A stretch of DNA of 64,000 bases from Sporodiniella umbellata (Eukaryota; Mucoromycota; Mucoromycetes; Mucorales; Rhizopodaceae): positions 124,001 to 188,000 of the forward strand of contig JAIXMR010000040.1 in NCBI GenBank assembly GCA_025677835.1. Direction: 5' to 3'. The notes beneath the pieces were generated by a model, which worked only from the letters and a program-made list of their open reading frames with translations, was not told the DNA's origin and did not search any database. The translations under genes and the position numbers were made by a program. Shown piece by piece: positions 22,722 to 35,279 of this stretch (position 1 is its first letter; each line of letters starts with the position of its first letter).

Positions 22722-25700
22722 TTAGATAGCGCTAAATTCTCTTTTAGAGGTTGTTGCTACAGATGAAGAGTTGTTTCCGTCAAGAAACTCAGATGTGTTC
22801 CTTGATTTCCAATCCTGTTGGAGATATGTTAGTGCTGCTCTATTGTAACCCATGATATCTTTTTGGCGTTGTAGCTGTGCACGTAAATGGAAGCGGATAG
22901 AATCAAGCATAGGGCGCATCATTCGGTTAGCCACAATTTGATTATGATGAGATTTAACGATATAAAATAGTACACGGGATACTAGTACAATGCTCCAATT
23001 CTAATTAAGTCTAAATATGGTGTTTTCAAGTTTCAAACTAAAACAAAATAAAACTACCTTTTTGGCCCAGCTTTCAATATAGGAAAACAGCGACATAATT
23101 TTAGAGAACGGTAGCACCATCAATGCCTCTTCTAGATCGTTTGCTCTAATCTTTTGGAGAACGTTAAGTACATATCTATCGGGCTCAAGATCACCCATAG
23201 CTAATAGTATAGGGTTTCGTGCTGGTGGAGGTACGTCTAACCCTTTCGCTTTGCCTGACTCATAAGCCAGCCAACCGTTTTTTTCCTCGTCGCCAATATC
23301 CATGGCTTCCATCAGTCTCTCACCGGCCTTTAATGTTTCCATGGTTTGTTTTCCCGCTGAGTCCACTTCCATCTCGTCACCATTGACATTGGTCTTTTCC
23401 ATTTGGCTGACTAAAGTGGTTTCGTACATGTCTTCTAGTTCTTTTTCACGTTCTTCTTCCAAAAACAGTTGCTCGTCCGTCTTTTCCCATACGCGCAAAG
23501 ATCTATCATGCGATCCTGTAACAATAAACGAGCCCTGTTTAGCTACAGCTAAAGCCCAAATTTCTCCATGATGGCCTTCTAGTTTCATAATGTTTTCAAA
23601 CTAAAAAAAAAAAACAAAAAACAAAGTCAATACTCTATTTTTACACCAACGAGTTTGTATTTACCTTATCGCCATCCCAGTATTTAATGGTCTTATCTTT
23701 ACTGACTGTAAAAAAGTAATGTGTATTCCAAACAAACTGTACAGACATCACACTTTCCTGGTGGGCAAATAAAGATTTGTGACAATCACCAAAGTCAAGA
23801 CCCCATAATTTCACATTTTTGTCGGCTGAGCAAGTAGCAATGAGCATGTTGTCAGACGAAATATCCATAGAGAGCACAGGGAGTTTGTGACCATAAAGGG
23901 AAAGGAAAAATTTAAGAGTATCGTGATAAAAGACTTTGACAGTAGAATCCAGAAGAGATACAGCAATCAAGTTCTGGTTAGGGCTATATCTTACACAAAG
24001 AACTTCATCAGACATTTTGAGAGTTCTCATATGAGAAAAGGTAAGTCGTTTAGCAGTATTGTTTTTGTCTTCGACTACATCAAAGTCCCAGAATTTTACG
24101 TCTTTGTCGGCACTACCAGTTGCAAAACCTCGCTTGTCAGGACGCACTTGTAATGAGTAAACAGCCCCGTCGTGAGCTTTAATTGATTCTAATAATGAGG
24201 AAGACCCAATGTCGTAGAGCTCCAACTCGCCTGTTTTTGTACCCACTATAAGGTGCTTGTTTCCAGGCAAAAATGCACTACAAAGAGCAAAACCACATTC
24301 AATGGTACGGATACACGACTTTGTTTTCAAATTCCATATTTTAAGTAGATTACTAGATGCAGATGCTAACAGCTCATCATCTGAGCTAAGAGCAAGTGTA
24401 CGGATATCGGAACGATGACCAGGGACATCAAGGGAATAGAGTCTGGAAGGCTCGCTTGACTCTTCTGTTTTCTTTTCATGCGAAACTGGTATGCTGTAAG
24501 ACTCTAGTGCATTATTACTCAAAGATGTAACGATTTGAAGTTGCCCTGATTTTTCTATATTCGTTGCTGAAGGAAAGTCAAAACTGCGTACTTTAGCTGG
24601 TGTACGAACGAAGCATTCAGAGGTAAAAACATCTTCGGGTGTTATCTCCTCGCTCACTTCGTTTTCATCCTTTCCCTTCTCTCTAGCTCTTTTCTTTCTA
24701 CGTTGAATCTTTTTGTATACTTGTTCGTGCTCACGCACTCTATAAATCTCCACCGCTTTCTCATTTGCTTGTACACCTACGAATTTTCCTGAAGGATGGA
24801 ACTTAATTGTTACTAAACGATCGCGCGACTGACGGGGAATCGTGCCGTAAGATTGGATTGCTCTTTGCAATGAGGCAGGTGTTGCCTCTCCATCCTTCTC
24901 TACGGTTTTTTGCTGCTCGCCCAGATCTTCAAGAGAAAGGCCTAGAATCTTCCAGTCAATTTTCCAAGCCTTTAAATGTGGTTCCGCGCCACCAGAGATA
25001 ACGACACTTTGGTCATTGGATACTGCAAAAGACCACACTTCAGTTCGGTGCCCTACAAGCGTCTCTCTACAGTACTGTGCAGACAAATCCCAAAGTTTGA
25101 TTAAAGTATCTTTGGAGGATGACAAAAGATACCCTTCGACTGAAGTGCCCACTTCCTTTTCTGCTTCAGTACCTTTGGTCGTCAAAAACTCTAAGCAAGT
25201 GACTTGGTCTTTGTGTCCTTTAAGACGATACAAGCCAGATTCTGAAATAATGTCCCACACAATAAGGTCGGTATCTTTAGATCCTGAAGCAAGTCGTGTT
25301 CCATCGTGATCAAATGCCAATGCTGTTACTGCTGCTCTGTGACCACTTAAAGTTACAGTGGAGGTTGAAGAAGAAATGCTCCAAAGGCGAATGGTACCGT
25401 CATTGTAACTAGAGTTGTTAATTAGATTTGTAGATCTAAAGCTTTTAATTAAATCAATTACCCAACTGCATAGTCTTTCTTATTGGGACTCTTTGCTATA
25501 CTGGTCACTTCAGCTTTATTTCCTGGTTCTTTCCATCTGCCAGCCTGTAAGCGCGTGGTTAAAAAATAAAAAGGATCGTTTTTCGTAGATCGCTTCAAGC
25601 TTTGCTTTTTTTTTTTTTTTTTTTTACCTCACTGCCTTTTTTAAGATCCCAAAGAATGACTTCTTCAAGGGCAGGCGTAACAGCAACCTTTCCACTTTGG

Positions 25701-25780
25701 TCGCAAACTATATTGGATTGGGTTGAAGCAATTACGCCAAAGGTGACCAACGGCTCATAGCGAAGATATGCTTTAACCAT
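22722..25780 (-). CDS. UTP12: U3 processome WD40 protein Utp12/Dip2 (WDR3)
   Basis: Five exons (25628-25780, 25462-25544, 23665-25408, 23058-23600, 22722-23000) give 933 residues, matching WDR3 (about 940). Two WD40 propellers are visible. The first contains LASGSKDTDLIVWDIISESG and GHKDQVTCLEFL. The second contains AVSLLDSTVKVFYHDTLKFF and LSLYGHKLPVLSMDIS, then SADKNVKLWGLDFGDCHKSL. The C-terminal Utp12 helical domain includes LEEALMVLPFSKIMSLFSYI and a final coiled region. Lys/Arg-rich and acidic linkers separate the propellers. Utp12 is in the UTP-B subcomplex of the small-subunit processome in the nucleolus, binding early pre-rRNA/U3. The start MVKAYLRYEPLVTFGVIAS matches the conserved family N terminus. 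Confidence 0.95.
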
Positions 25781-26165
25781 TACTTGGTTTTGTTAGAGTT
25801 AAAAAGTAAAAGTACTGACATTTACAAAACAAGTAATGGAATTGTGACTAGTAGCCTCGTGGCTTAGATTCAAGTTGGTTCTCAGCTGTCTGATTGATCT
25901 GAGTGCTCTGATTCATACAAAAATAAAGTATCATACAAAAACGGAAAGCAACAAAATAACTCAAAATAATTATATAGAACAACAGTCTCACATGCAGCCT
26001 ATCTCTACTTAAAGTTGCGTCGAAACCGCTTTTAGGTGAGGATCAAGTTAGCAATCCAATGAGTGTCCAAATGCCTCTCCTTATACCCAATCATAATAGT
26101 TTCGACTTTAGTTGTGCATACAAAATACATTTTTTTTATTTTCGAAAGGCAAATAGTTAAATGAC
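25781..26165. other. Spacer upstream of UTP12, no gene seen
   Basis: Head-to-tail spacer holding the UTP12 promoter and the 3' region of RPP1. A cluster of CTGA tetranucleotides near 25895-25915 did not resolve into a snoRNA. Confidence 0.5.
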
Positions 26166-26606
26166 TTAATCGAAGAGACCTAATTGATACAAAATATTTA
26201 AGAACGCTGTCTATGTTTTCAACAAAATTTGCTTTACCGAAACCCATATCATCATCAGATTCCTCCTTTTCTTCTTCCTTAGCTTCTTCAGCAGGAGCGT
26301 CAGTAGCAGCGGCAGCTCCACCGGTAGCAGCACCAGCAGCGGCACCAGCACCAGGGGCACCAACGTTCAAGAGAAGAGCCTTGAGGTCTTGGCCAGCGAG
26401 GGCCTTAGCGTAGAGGTTGAACCAAATGGGTTCAACTTCAACACCAGCAGCAGAGACAAGAGTTTGGAGCTTGTCAGCCTAAATTACAGAATTTAAATCT
26501 TGCTAATTTCAAAGTCTCCCCCTTTTGTACAAATGCTTACGGTGATTTCGATGTTGTCATCTTCAAGGATGAGGGCAGCGTAGACAACGGCAAGTTCGGC
26601 AGACAT
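26166..26606 (-). CDS. RPP1: 60S acidic ribosomal protein P1 (stalk)
   Basis: Three exons (26541-26606, 26238-26478, 26166-26179) encode 106 residues. The N terminus [22 protein letters not shown] and [20 protein letters not shown] are P1 signatures. An Ala/Gly hinge and an acidic [17 protein letters not shown] end follow. The last LFD comes from a separate 14-nt exon; without splicing the tail would be replaced by about 45 unrelated residues. The C-terminal peptide recruits and activates translation GTPases at the ribosomal stalk. P1 pairs with P2 on P0. Confidence 0.96.
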
Positions 26607-27101
26607 GCTAAGTGGTTGAAGTTAATCTTAGATGGATGGATATGCAGACGGATTCATTCTTTACGTACGCACTAATTTGGATGCTAGTAAGAGGAGGATT
26701 CTTATTTCGGTGCTCTTCCGTAAACACTTATTTCCAGTGAAGCAAAAGTCACATGAGTTGAATGTCCGACAATAGGTTATCACTACATTACTATGCTGTA
26801 CACTATCAACAACGACGGAAAGCACGCTTAAAAGTAAACACGCTAGCTTAAAATATACTTTTTTTCATTGTAATAGTCAACAGAGATAAATTTAAAGGCT
26901 GTTCTCTAATAGAGTTGATGATATGGTTTGGTCGCTTTTTTATACTGAAACAATGAATAAGTGTAGTACTATATTCGAAAGAATGGCTTTCAACCCGAGT
27001 TGTTTTATTCGCTTTGCGCAATATTACATAAAAATACTACTACAACTTTGATTTATATATAAAACTTGAGATAGCGCTATATTTTTTTAACCGCTTTCTT
27101 A
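26607..27101. other. Spacer upstream of RPP1, no gene seen
   Basis: Contains the RPP1 promoter and the 3' region of the glomulin-like gene; no open frame with coding character. Confidence 0.55.
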
Positions 27102-29324
27102 TTAAGGATGAGCCAACTTGTTGAGTATCATGTCAAGAGAATCTTTCAACAGTTGTTGTTGGTTTATACGAGGTGGCTCTTGATTGCTTGGGATTGCAGA
27201 AGCTTTTTTGATCATTTCTTGGATTGGTTTAAGATAGTTTTCTTTGATACTTCCTATATTTTCAGCTGACCATACACTTGTCTTTAATGAAGTTAGCTTA
27301 GTATTTTGAAGTTGTGTATTTACCCAGTTATGACGCTGATCTTTCAATATTAGATAGTAATAAAAGCTAAGGGATTGAGCTATATAACCGTAGTCATCCC
27401 AGAATTCTGACTGTTTCTTTTGCCATGAGGGCTTGAATTGAAAAATAATAGGAAAAAACGTATGAACTATTACTGGTGTTTTGAACACTGATACTTCTTC
27501 GCTGTTGAAGGACTGGTTTACTTGATCTTTCAAAAGACCAATGGCTGCTGTTTTCATAGACGGAAAGGGACACCTATCTAAAAGCTCTAATAAAAAAAAT
27601 AGTCGAGCTTCTTTATCTCCAAAATCTAAAAATCTCTGAATCAGATGATACGAAAAGAAGCGAATTGATGGGTTGGGACACATAGACGCGACAGCTGAGA
27701 GAATTTGTAGTATTCTTGATACCGGAAAGCTAGCTTCGCATCCTAAAGGACTATTGATTTTTTTTTCAATATCATCCATGGTTACATTTGCACTTATGTT
27801 GTCTGAAAACACCAACAGTACAAATATTCCTTTATCTATGTGATTAATTGCATCAAAAGACCTAACGAAATATATGAATTTGTGTTTCTAAATATATGTA
27901 CACCTACCCTAATAGAAGATTCATGCTAATGCCAATATAGTTCTTTGCAATATCAAACATATCTGATTGGCACTTTTTTTTTCTATACAAAGACAGTGCC
28001 ATCAAAGAAGCAATACCTTCATAACTTAAAATATATAGTCTCTGGTTGACCATTTGCTTTTCGTTTTCGTAAATCTCGTCTTCTGCATTTCAAAATTATT
28101 TTAATATTTGTTTTTATATCTGATTTTATACTTGCCTATTGTTAAAGTTTCGAGGTCTTGATTCTGCTTTAAACAATTTAGCAATCGAAACATTCTTTCG
28201 TAGGTAAACCCATACGCTTCTGACAGTTCCTAATAACAGTAAGAAAAAATCCTTGTGTACGGATACTAACAATACAGCGATCAACAAGCTTACACGCGTA
28301 ATTTTTGTATGACGCATTCTCCTCCAGCTCATCGGCCCTCCCCGTATTATATTTCGAGTGTTCGGCTTTAAAATACAATACTGAGAGTTGCATATCAAAA
28401 TTCAAAACGACTTTTTCGAAAACCAAGTTCTGTATAAAATAACCCAGGTATCTTCGTTTAGTATCCCCACTTTCAGATCCTATGTCCACAGAATTTATCT
28501 AAAACACAGTTTAGTATCGTACCTTCTAATATTTTTCTCTACAAAAATAAAAAATAAAAGAAAGTCAAAACGCGAAAATATTTACAGGAAACTCTGCTAC
28601 TTTTTGGCTAACAGTGACAGCATGAATAAAGTGTGCAAAATCTAGGACAGCTGAGGTGATCCAAAAGACCATTTGATCCCAATCCGAGTATGTTTGTGAA
28701 CGATTAGACAAACTGCTTTTCTCAGTTAACAGTGACTCCACAACGTTCATTGTTTTCTTTAGAAAGTTTGTAAAGAAAGGGAAGTACAGCATCCACTCTT
28801 TGGGTCGTGTTAGTTGCTCTAAAGAATTGCCAAATAGCTCAACATATGCCATAAATAAAGTTACTGCCTTTGTATATTCATCCAGGTTCATATCGTTAGG
28901 CCACTCAAAGCAAATAAGTTTATCCATTATCTCCCCCAAAAGAATATCAGGGTCAAGTTTGGTTGCTAATTTTTTAATCATATCATATCCAGCTACTTTC
29001 GTATCATCTTCCAGTAGTAACGGGATCAAATCGTCTAAAAAAACAAACCAGCAGTCATCAAAAAGTTTTTCAGAGGATTCCTTTGTACAAATAAACGTCT
29101 TTATATATACTTTTTGTTGCCGTAAGCAAATACTTACCTTGAGAGCCAAGCGTAGCTGTTTTTCTTTGTGGAAAAGCACTGATTTAAAATTGGCAGCTTC
29201 AATAGTTGTACTCTCTTTATCCTTTGTTTCGTTTAGACCCGAGACGATTTAGTAGTTATTGCTTATTTACTTTTAATGCTTTGATGTTTAGAAAGTACTC
29301 TCGACTTGACACAAACAATGACAT
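27102..29324 (-). CDS. Glomulin/Alf4/Ybp-like protein (Kinetochor_Ybp2 family)
   Basis: Seven exons (29271-29324, 29138-29221, 28586-29080, 28271-28498, 28136-28229, 27908-28082, 27102-27861) encode 629 residues of mainly helical character. The block YHLIQRFLDFGDKEARLFFLLELLDRCPF followed by MKTAAIGLLKDQV is characteristic of the family that joins animal glomulin, plant ALF4 and yeast Ybp1/Ybp2. Glomulin and ALF4 bind RBX1 and restrain cullin-RING ligases; Ybp1 assists Yap1 oxidation and Ybp2 acts at kinetochores. Which role applies here is not visible. The intron 28083-28135 starts with GCAAGT instead of GT. The start at 29324 is the first ATG that gives a continuous spliced frame; the first two exons are short. 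Confidence 0.68.
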
Positions 29325-29424
29325 GGAAAATGGAAGAAAAAGGACAGATGACTTCTTTTTTAATATTGTTTTTATTCCCTTTTATTTCTTACAATTGTAT
29401 ATTTACAAATTTATAGATTTCTGC

Positions 29425-30066
29425 TTACATGTAAAACATGTCCCAGAGGTCACAGACATCGCAGTTTGCAATTAAGGTATTGTTCGTGTTTGGCTCTACA
29501 CAAAACTCAACTCGCCCTTGGCATAATGCACCATGTTGACTAAGTACGCCAAGTATGTTTTGTAAACATGTCTCACTGGTGTAAAAACCACAGCCTAAAC
29601 AAGAGTACAAATTAGGGGAGGTCATCACTAAATGTTGCTTGAGGCAATTGATGCAAATGGGGGATATTTGTTCGTTTTGAGAAAGAATAGACTCAAGCTC
29701 CTCATCCTCTTGTCTAAGATACTCTTCATATTCTTCCCTTAGACTCTCTTCGATTAACTCATCCATATCAACTACACCTTCTTTCAACATGGCATCTTCA
29801 TTCCTCTTCTTAAAATCGACCCATTCTTGTGTTAGAGTGTATTTTATCCACTAAAAAAAAGGTGTCAGAATTGAATAGAACTGCGCTTTTTGTTGTTCAA
29901 AACAGTGGTATTTAGATTTTTTATGTACCCTGTCTTCTCTTGAAGAATTGATTTTGTCTTGTCGAGCATTTTTCATTCGGTTTTGACATTCTTTTCTGAA
30001 CTTTTCTTTCCACCGATGTTGATTTTCTGTAGGTCCTTTTTTCACAGGCGATCTCTTTAAGCTCAT
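29425..30066 (-). CDS. RPA-interacting protein-like, C-terminal zinc finger
   Basis: Two exons (29929-30066 and 29425-29850) encode 187 residues. The basic N terminus (MSLKRSPVKKG, WKEKFRKECQNRMKNARQDKI) is the typical RPAIN start. An acidic helical middle follows. The C-terminal part has paired cysteines: CINCLKQH, CLGCGFYTSETC, a His/Cys near QHGALCQGRVEFC and CDVCDLW. This arrangement is that of RPAIN (RIP-alpha), which imports replication protein A into the nucleus. Only 66 bp separate its start from a divergent small ORF. The function in fungi is inferred from domain order only. Confidence 0.78.
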
Positions 30067-30132
30067 TTCCTTACTAAAGTAAAAAAAAAATTCAGCTTCG
30101 CGAAAAAAAACCTTTTTTCCCGAAAAAAATAA
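30067..30132. promoter_or_regulatory. 66-bp shared divergent promoter
   Basis: The only DNA between the start codons of the RPAIN-like gene (minus) and the Hsk3-like ORF (plus). It is dominated by poly(A) and poly(T) runs, so both 5' UTRs must be very short or overlap. Confidence 0.5.
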
Positions 30133-30306
30133 ATGTCTGAAAGCGATTCGAAAGTGCAGTCCTCTAAAAGCATGAAGTATGCTCAAATGCACTATGAGCT
30201 TGGAAAGTTATCTAAGTCTATGGCTGAAATGAATAGCCACTTTGAAAAAACGAACGATCAAGTGCCCCCGTTGCTCAAAACAAGCACTTACCATACCGCT
30301 ATGTAA
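30133..30306 (+). CDS. Small coiled-coil protein, possibly DASH subunit Hsk3
   Basis: An intronless ORF of 57 codons. The sequence contains KYAQMHYELGKLSKSMAEMN, a short amphipathic helix with the pattern of Hsk3 (Tyr-x-x-x-x-x-Glu-Leu-x-x-Leu, then a polar helix). Hsk3 is a subunit of the DASH/Dam1 ring that couples kinetochores to microtubules. The resemblance is short and the assignment tentative. Support for a real gene comes from the divergent start 66 bp from RPAIN and a clean ATG context. Another small coiled-coil protein is possible. Confidence 0.45.
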   Translation: MSESDSKVQSSKSMKYAQMHYELGKLSKSMAEMNSHFEKTNDQVPPLLKTSTYHTAM

Positions 30307-31063
30307 CTTTTTCGAATATTTAGAATTGCCTCTAACAATTGCATGCTGTAGGTTGATGTCAGTTCACACCATATTAAATGAGAAAAAAACCGATTGAAAT
30401 GCTATCATAAAAACACACAAGCACAAATATACCCAAGCTACAAGTACAGGTTTTTTTTGACACATAACATAGCTGTAATTGTACTTTTATTTTTCTATTT
30501 CAATAAATTTACAACCGTCTTAAAAACAAAGATAAGAAAAAGAAAAAGACTGCCTTCTAACTCCGGATATATCTCTTTTGTATGTATCATGACCAAAAAT
30601 GACTATGAGGGAACTTGTCGTTATAAGCATATTCTTAGCACATGTTTTTGGAGAGCCACTGTTGATTGCACAGTTAAACTAAGCTTTCTCGTGATCTTAT
30701 CAGGCTGAATTTTACAAGGATAGGCTACGAGCCAAGTTTAGAGAGTTGGTCTAGTAAAATGTTGCTTCTTTTTTGTTACATATTCTTTTGATTAAAAGCC
30801 TTTAGTCTAGCTGAACCGAAGCTTGAACAAACATCTCCAACCTTGCAAGACATTACAATTACGATAATGTTTTCTGCAATCATAAAAGATAAAAGCCGTT
30901 TAGATTGAACTAAAAAACATACTCTAGACATCGGTGCTCGAATTGTATCATCCACCTGATTTGGGAGGTGTGAATTGATTGCATTAATGAAGGAGTGTGC
31001 GTGTGAGTGACTAAATACGTGTGGAGGCTATTTGTTTTCTTTTTCTTTTTGTTTTCTTTAAAA
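30307..31063. other. Spacer upstream of ATG26, no gene seen
   Basis: AT-rich spacer; one 104-codon frame (30394-30708) has no recognisable domain and Lys/Phe bias typical of chance frames. Confidence 0.5.
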
Positions 31064-32841
31064 ATGAATTCAAATCATAACGTTTTACAATTTGTATCTG
31101 TAGCTGCTCAAATTGTAATAAATACATTTGTAGTATTCGTACTTATTTACTTGACCTAGCTTGAAAAACAAGAAAGCGTCGAGGATTTAAAAGGTACAGC
31201 ATTTTGGCTGACTTCTTTTATTGATCTTTCTTCACATAATATATCAAAAAGTTTTTAAAAAAACTCGCTCTTACATTTGCGTTTCTTCTATAGGCTCCTC
31301 TTCGGGTAACCTTTTATTTTTCCTTGAAAAAGTGCTTCCTTATAACAACTACTAGATTTACTGCAATTTACAGATGCCGATCAATGGGCAAATCAACAAA
31401 TAGAAACCAACAGCACACAACTTAGAGAGCTACTAGCGGAAGCAGCGGAAGCCACTTACGAAGAGCCAAAAACGCCTTCTGCTCCAACTGACGCAGCAAT
31501 ACCATCGACAACAGAAGAGCGCCTAAGAGCTGTGTTTAATTTAACATCCAATGAAACTTTAAAAGGAGGTACTTGTTAAAGCCCAACTAAAGTTGATAGA
31601 TGGTAACTTTTATATACAGAATGGCCTTGTTATGTTGTACAGTCTGCTATTGTTTCTGGTTGTATGTATTTGACCAAAAACTTTATCTGCTTCTTTGCTT
31701 CTTTGCCAAAAGGACAGGTAAAAAGATAGGACATCTTATAATTCAAAACTTACAGCCTGTAGTTCAAATCTCATAAATCAGGATATCTTTTGATAAAAAA
31801 AACCGGCAAGGTATCCGTCAACTATGAAAGATACTTTTTTGGTATAAACGATGATGTGCTTGCGTGGTATGAAAGCTCCAAAGACAACTACTCTCCTCAG
31901 GGGAAAATCGATTTGAAGTCCATACTGGACATCCACCAGTCTACAAAAAAAGAATACAGCTTTAAGATTGTAACAACAACAAAAACCTGGTGTTTCAAAG
32001 CAGACACAAAAGCATCGGTTATTGAATGGTAATAGCCATTTTGTATCAAGCAGCTAACACCGGATCTTTTATAGGACAAACGCCCTTCAAATAGCGATTT
32101 TTAAAGCAAACAATCATGGCCCTAACTTGAAGATCACATTGCCTTTCCAAAACATCTTGGATATAGAACAAACAGAAGCTTTTGAGTTTCAAAAATTCTT
32201 AAAAATTAGAGCTGTGAGTGCTGATGACAGCTTTGTTATGGATGAGGTACTATAAAGAAAAATACTTCAGATTACTCACATTGAGCTTAGTATTACTTTT
32301 CGTATTTTGGCGATATTGAAGGCACTTTTAAAAAACTCAAATCTGAGTGGAAAAACCATCCCTCTTTCCAGGAAACACCCTACTCTTCACCCAATCAGTC
32401 CATGCATGAATCAGAGCAGTTGGTCGTAGCTCCGCCAATCTCAACTAAGCGTGCAGGCTCAGTTGTAGCCAATGCCTTATCTGTACCAGGAGCCATTAAA
32501 GGGCTTTTGTATCCTTCAAATTCAACGGGAAGTAGCCGTCATTCGACTGAAAATGGTCACAATAGAGCAGAAGATTTATCTAGTTCAGATGACGAAGACT
32601 ATCAGACACCAGGCTGGTTACACAGCAAAGGTCAGTCAGGGATGCAATTGTTCTATGGTCTTTTGGGGAGCTCAGTAGGTAGTCCCTCCTCGAATTTAGA
32701 AAAAGAAGACGAGAGTTATGATGATAACGAGCCCAATAGATCGGATGAAGCTGAAGCGCTTAACGATCGTACCATTTCCAATTTCCAGAAATATTTTGTT
32801 CTGCCAGAGTCTGAAAAACTACTCAAAGGTAAACAATCCGT

Positions 32842-32873
<32 letters not shown>

Positions 32874-35149
32874 GAAACTAAGAGTAAAATTTAACCCAAT
32901 AATTAGTTTACAGGTGCTCTTATATTAAAACTATACCCTGCTACGGAAAGCTATACATATCTACAAATAATATATCATTTAATTCGAAAGGATTTGCTTC
33001 TAAAGCGAAGGTGAGAGATAATACTTTATTTTTTTTTATGTACATACATACACAAATATGCACATACATACATGTATATATATTGATTATAGACATTGCA
33101 AAGATTATTATCCCCTTCACTGATATAGTTAGAATACAAAAACTTGGAAGCCGTGGTTATATTTTTCACTCTTTAAGCATTCTCACACAGACAAAAAGAG
33201 AGATGTTTTTGGAATTTTCATCTATCAATAGACGCAACAGCTGTTTTGCAACAATGTTTATAAGACACAAACGCATATTAGAGTCAGAACCCGATAAAGC
33301 TGATGAGTAAAAAAGAACAGAGAAAAGAAAGGATTTAGATTTTAGTTAAACATTCTATTTAGAAAAATTCGTGATTGGGAAGTAAAGCTAATGGAAGATG
33401 AGCTAAAAGAAAGCAAAAATGATCACATTATCCCTCAAAATGTCACATTGCCAATTCTCTCTCGGAGTATGTCTAGTGAATCTTTTGTATATAAAAAACC
33501 AACAAACCCACTCCACTTTACTTGTATAACCATTGGCACTAGAGGAGACGTTCAGCCTTATATAGCCTTATGCAAAGGTCTAATGAAAGATGGCCACCGT
33601 TGCAGAATCGCAACACACGATGAGTTTAAGGACTGGATAGAAGAGCATGGTATAGAATTTAGAACTGTGGGAGGGGATCCTGGAGAGCTCATGGTTAGAT
33701 TTGATGTTTTCTATGATCTTTGTATACCGAATGTAAGAAAAACTAAAAAACCATACCTTTATTTTTAGAGAATATGTGTGGAAAACAACTTTTTCAGTGT
33801 AAACTTTGTACGAGAAGGACTGCGCCTGGTAAACCTTCAATAATTGTGGTCAATGCTTGCAGATATAAAGACTGACAAACAATTGAATTTTAGTTTAAAG
33901 GATGGATCGATGAGCTTCTTGATAAAACATGGAAAGCAGTACAAAAAACAGATATTATTATAGAAAGTCCAAGTGCAATGGTTGGTGTTCATATGGCCGA
34001 GGCACTTGGTAATCTAATAGTCAAATAATTTACACAATGAATTACAATTTAACACCTCTTAGGTGTGCCATATTTTCGTGCTTTTCCTATGCCGATGACA
34101 CGTACACGATCATTCCCCCATCCATTTGCAACACCAAATCACCCAAAAGGAAGACTATATAACGACATGACATATGTTTTGTTTGACTACGCCATATGGA
34201 GAGCTATTGCTGCACGTACTAATACCTTTAGAATAACGGAATTGAATATACCCGCAACAAGCTATGAAAAGCTAGAGATATGGAGAATACCATATCTATA
34301 TTCATTCAGTTCCAGCATTGTTCCGAGCCCGCTGGATTGGCTGGATTGGATTCACTGTACGGGCTATTGGTTTTTAGATAATCCTCAAGCGGGTTGGAAG
34401 CCTAATCCAAAGCTGAAGGCTTTTGTAGAAACCAAGGACCCACGACCTTTAGTGTATATTGGATTCGGGTCTATCATTGTCTCAGATCCTAAAGAAATAA
34501 CCCGGATAATTACAGAGTCTGTTTTGCTATCTAATGTTAGAGCAATCGTTTCAAAAGGTTGGTCGTCTAGACTCCAGCAAGATATAGGCACAGAAGACTC
34601 TGGTCTAGAAAAGCACCCTGACATTATTTTCAGTATACAGTCTGTACCTCATGATTGGCTTTTCCCCCAAGTGAGAGCCGTTGTTCACCATGGCGGTGCA
34701 GGTACTACAGCAGCCGGTTTGAGAGCTGGAAGACCTACAATTATCAAACCTTTTTTTGCAGACCAGTTTTTCTGGGGGGAGCGAGTTGAAGAGATGGGGG
34801 TTGGTAGATGTATAAAGCAGCTAACAGTGGAAAGTCTTTCGGCGGCTCTGCGTGTTGTATCAACTGATGAAAACATGTTGAAGCTATCGAAAAAAATTGG
34901 TGAAAAAATATCGTCAGTGAGTACCATAACCTTTACTGGAAAAGCAGTTTAATAAACTTTTCTTGATAGGAAAGCGGTGTAGATACAGCAATACAGTGTA
35001 TTTATCGAGATATGGAACTTGCAAAGTCTAGGACGTTGTCGTCTATGCAAAAAACTAGCCAGTCAAATGAAGATCATATTGAAGAAGGTTGGACTTTGAT
35101 TGACAAGTCAATCTCTAATTCTGTTTCTCATGACAAACAGGAACTTTAA
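31064..35149 (+). CDS. ATG26: Sterol 3-beta-glucosyltransferase ATG26 (UGT51)
   Basis: Fourteen exons from 31064 to 35149 encode 1062 residues. Order: a variable acidic N terminus, a first GRAM part ([20 protein letters not shown], about 87-120), a PH domain ([12 protein letters not shown] to [14 protein letters not shown], about 120-225), a Ser/acidic linker, a second GRAM ([20 protein letters not shown], about 445-520), and a GT28-type glycosyltransferase. The latter has [16 protein letters not shown] near 604 and the UDP-sugar motif [17 protein letters not shown] near 926, followed by [13 protein letters not shown]. It transfers glucose from UDP-glucose to ergosterol-type sterols; in some yeasts it is needed for pexophagy. 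Intron 7 contains T30 (32843-32872). The first exon's 3' end (31093, GTATCT donor) is the least certain. Confidence 0.93.
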
Positions 35150-35279
35150 GAGTATACTTAGCAACCCCTTTTCTATAATATACCTTATATATATATATAT
35201 ATATACTTTCAAAAAAAAAAAAAAAGGAGCGAAAAGAGAACAATATAAAAATAGTCTTTATTTACAACACAATGATACA

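Noticed and set aside
23887..25309. Several plus-strand frames of 60-100 codons
   Set aside because: All are antisense to the long UTP12 exon and have no domain.
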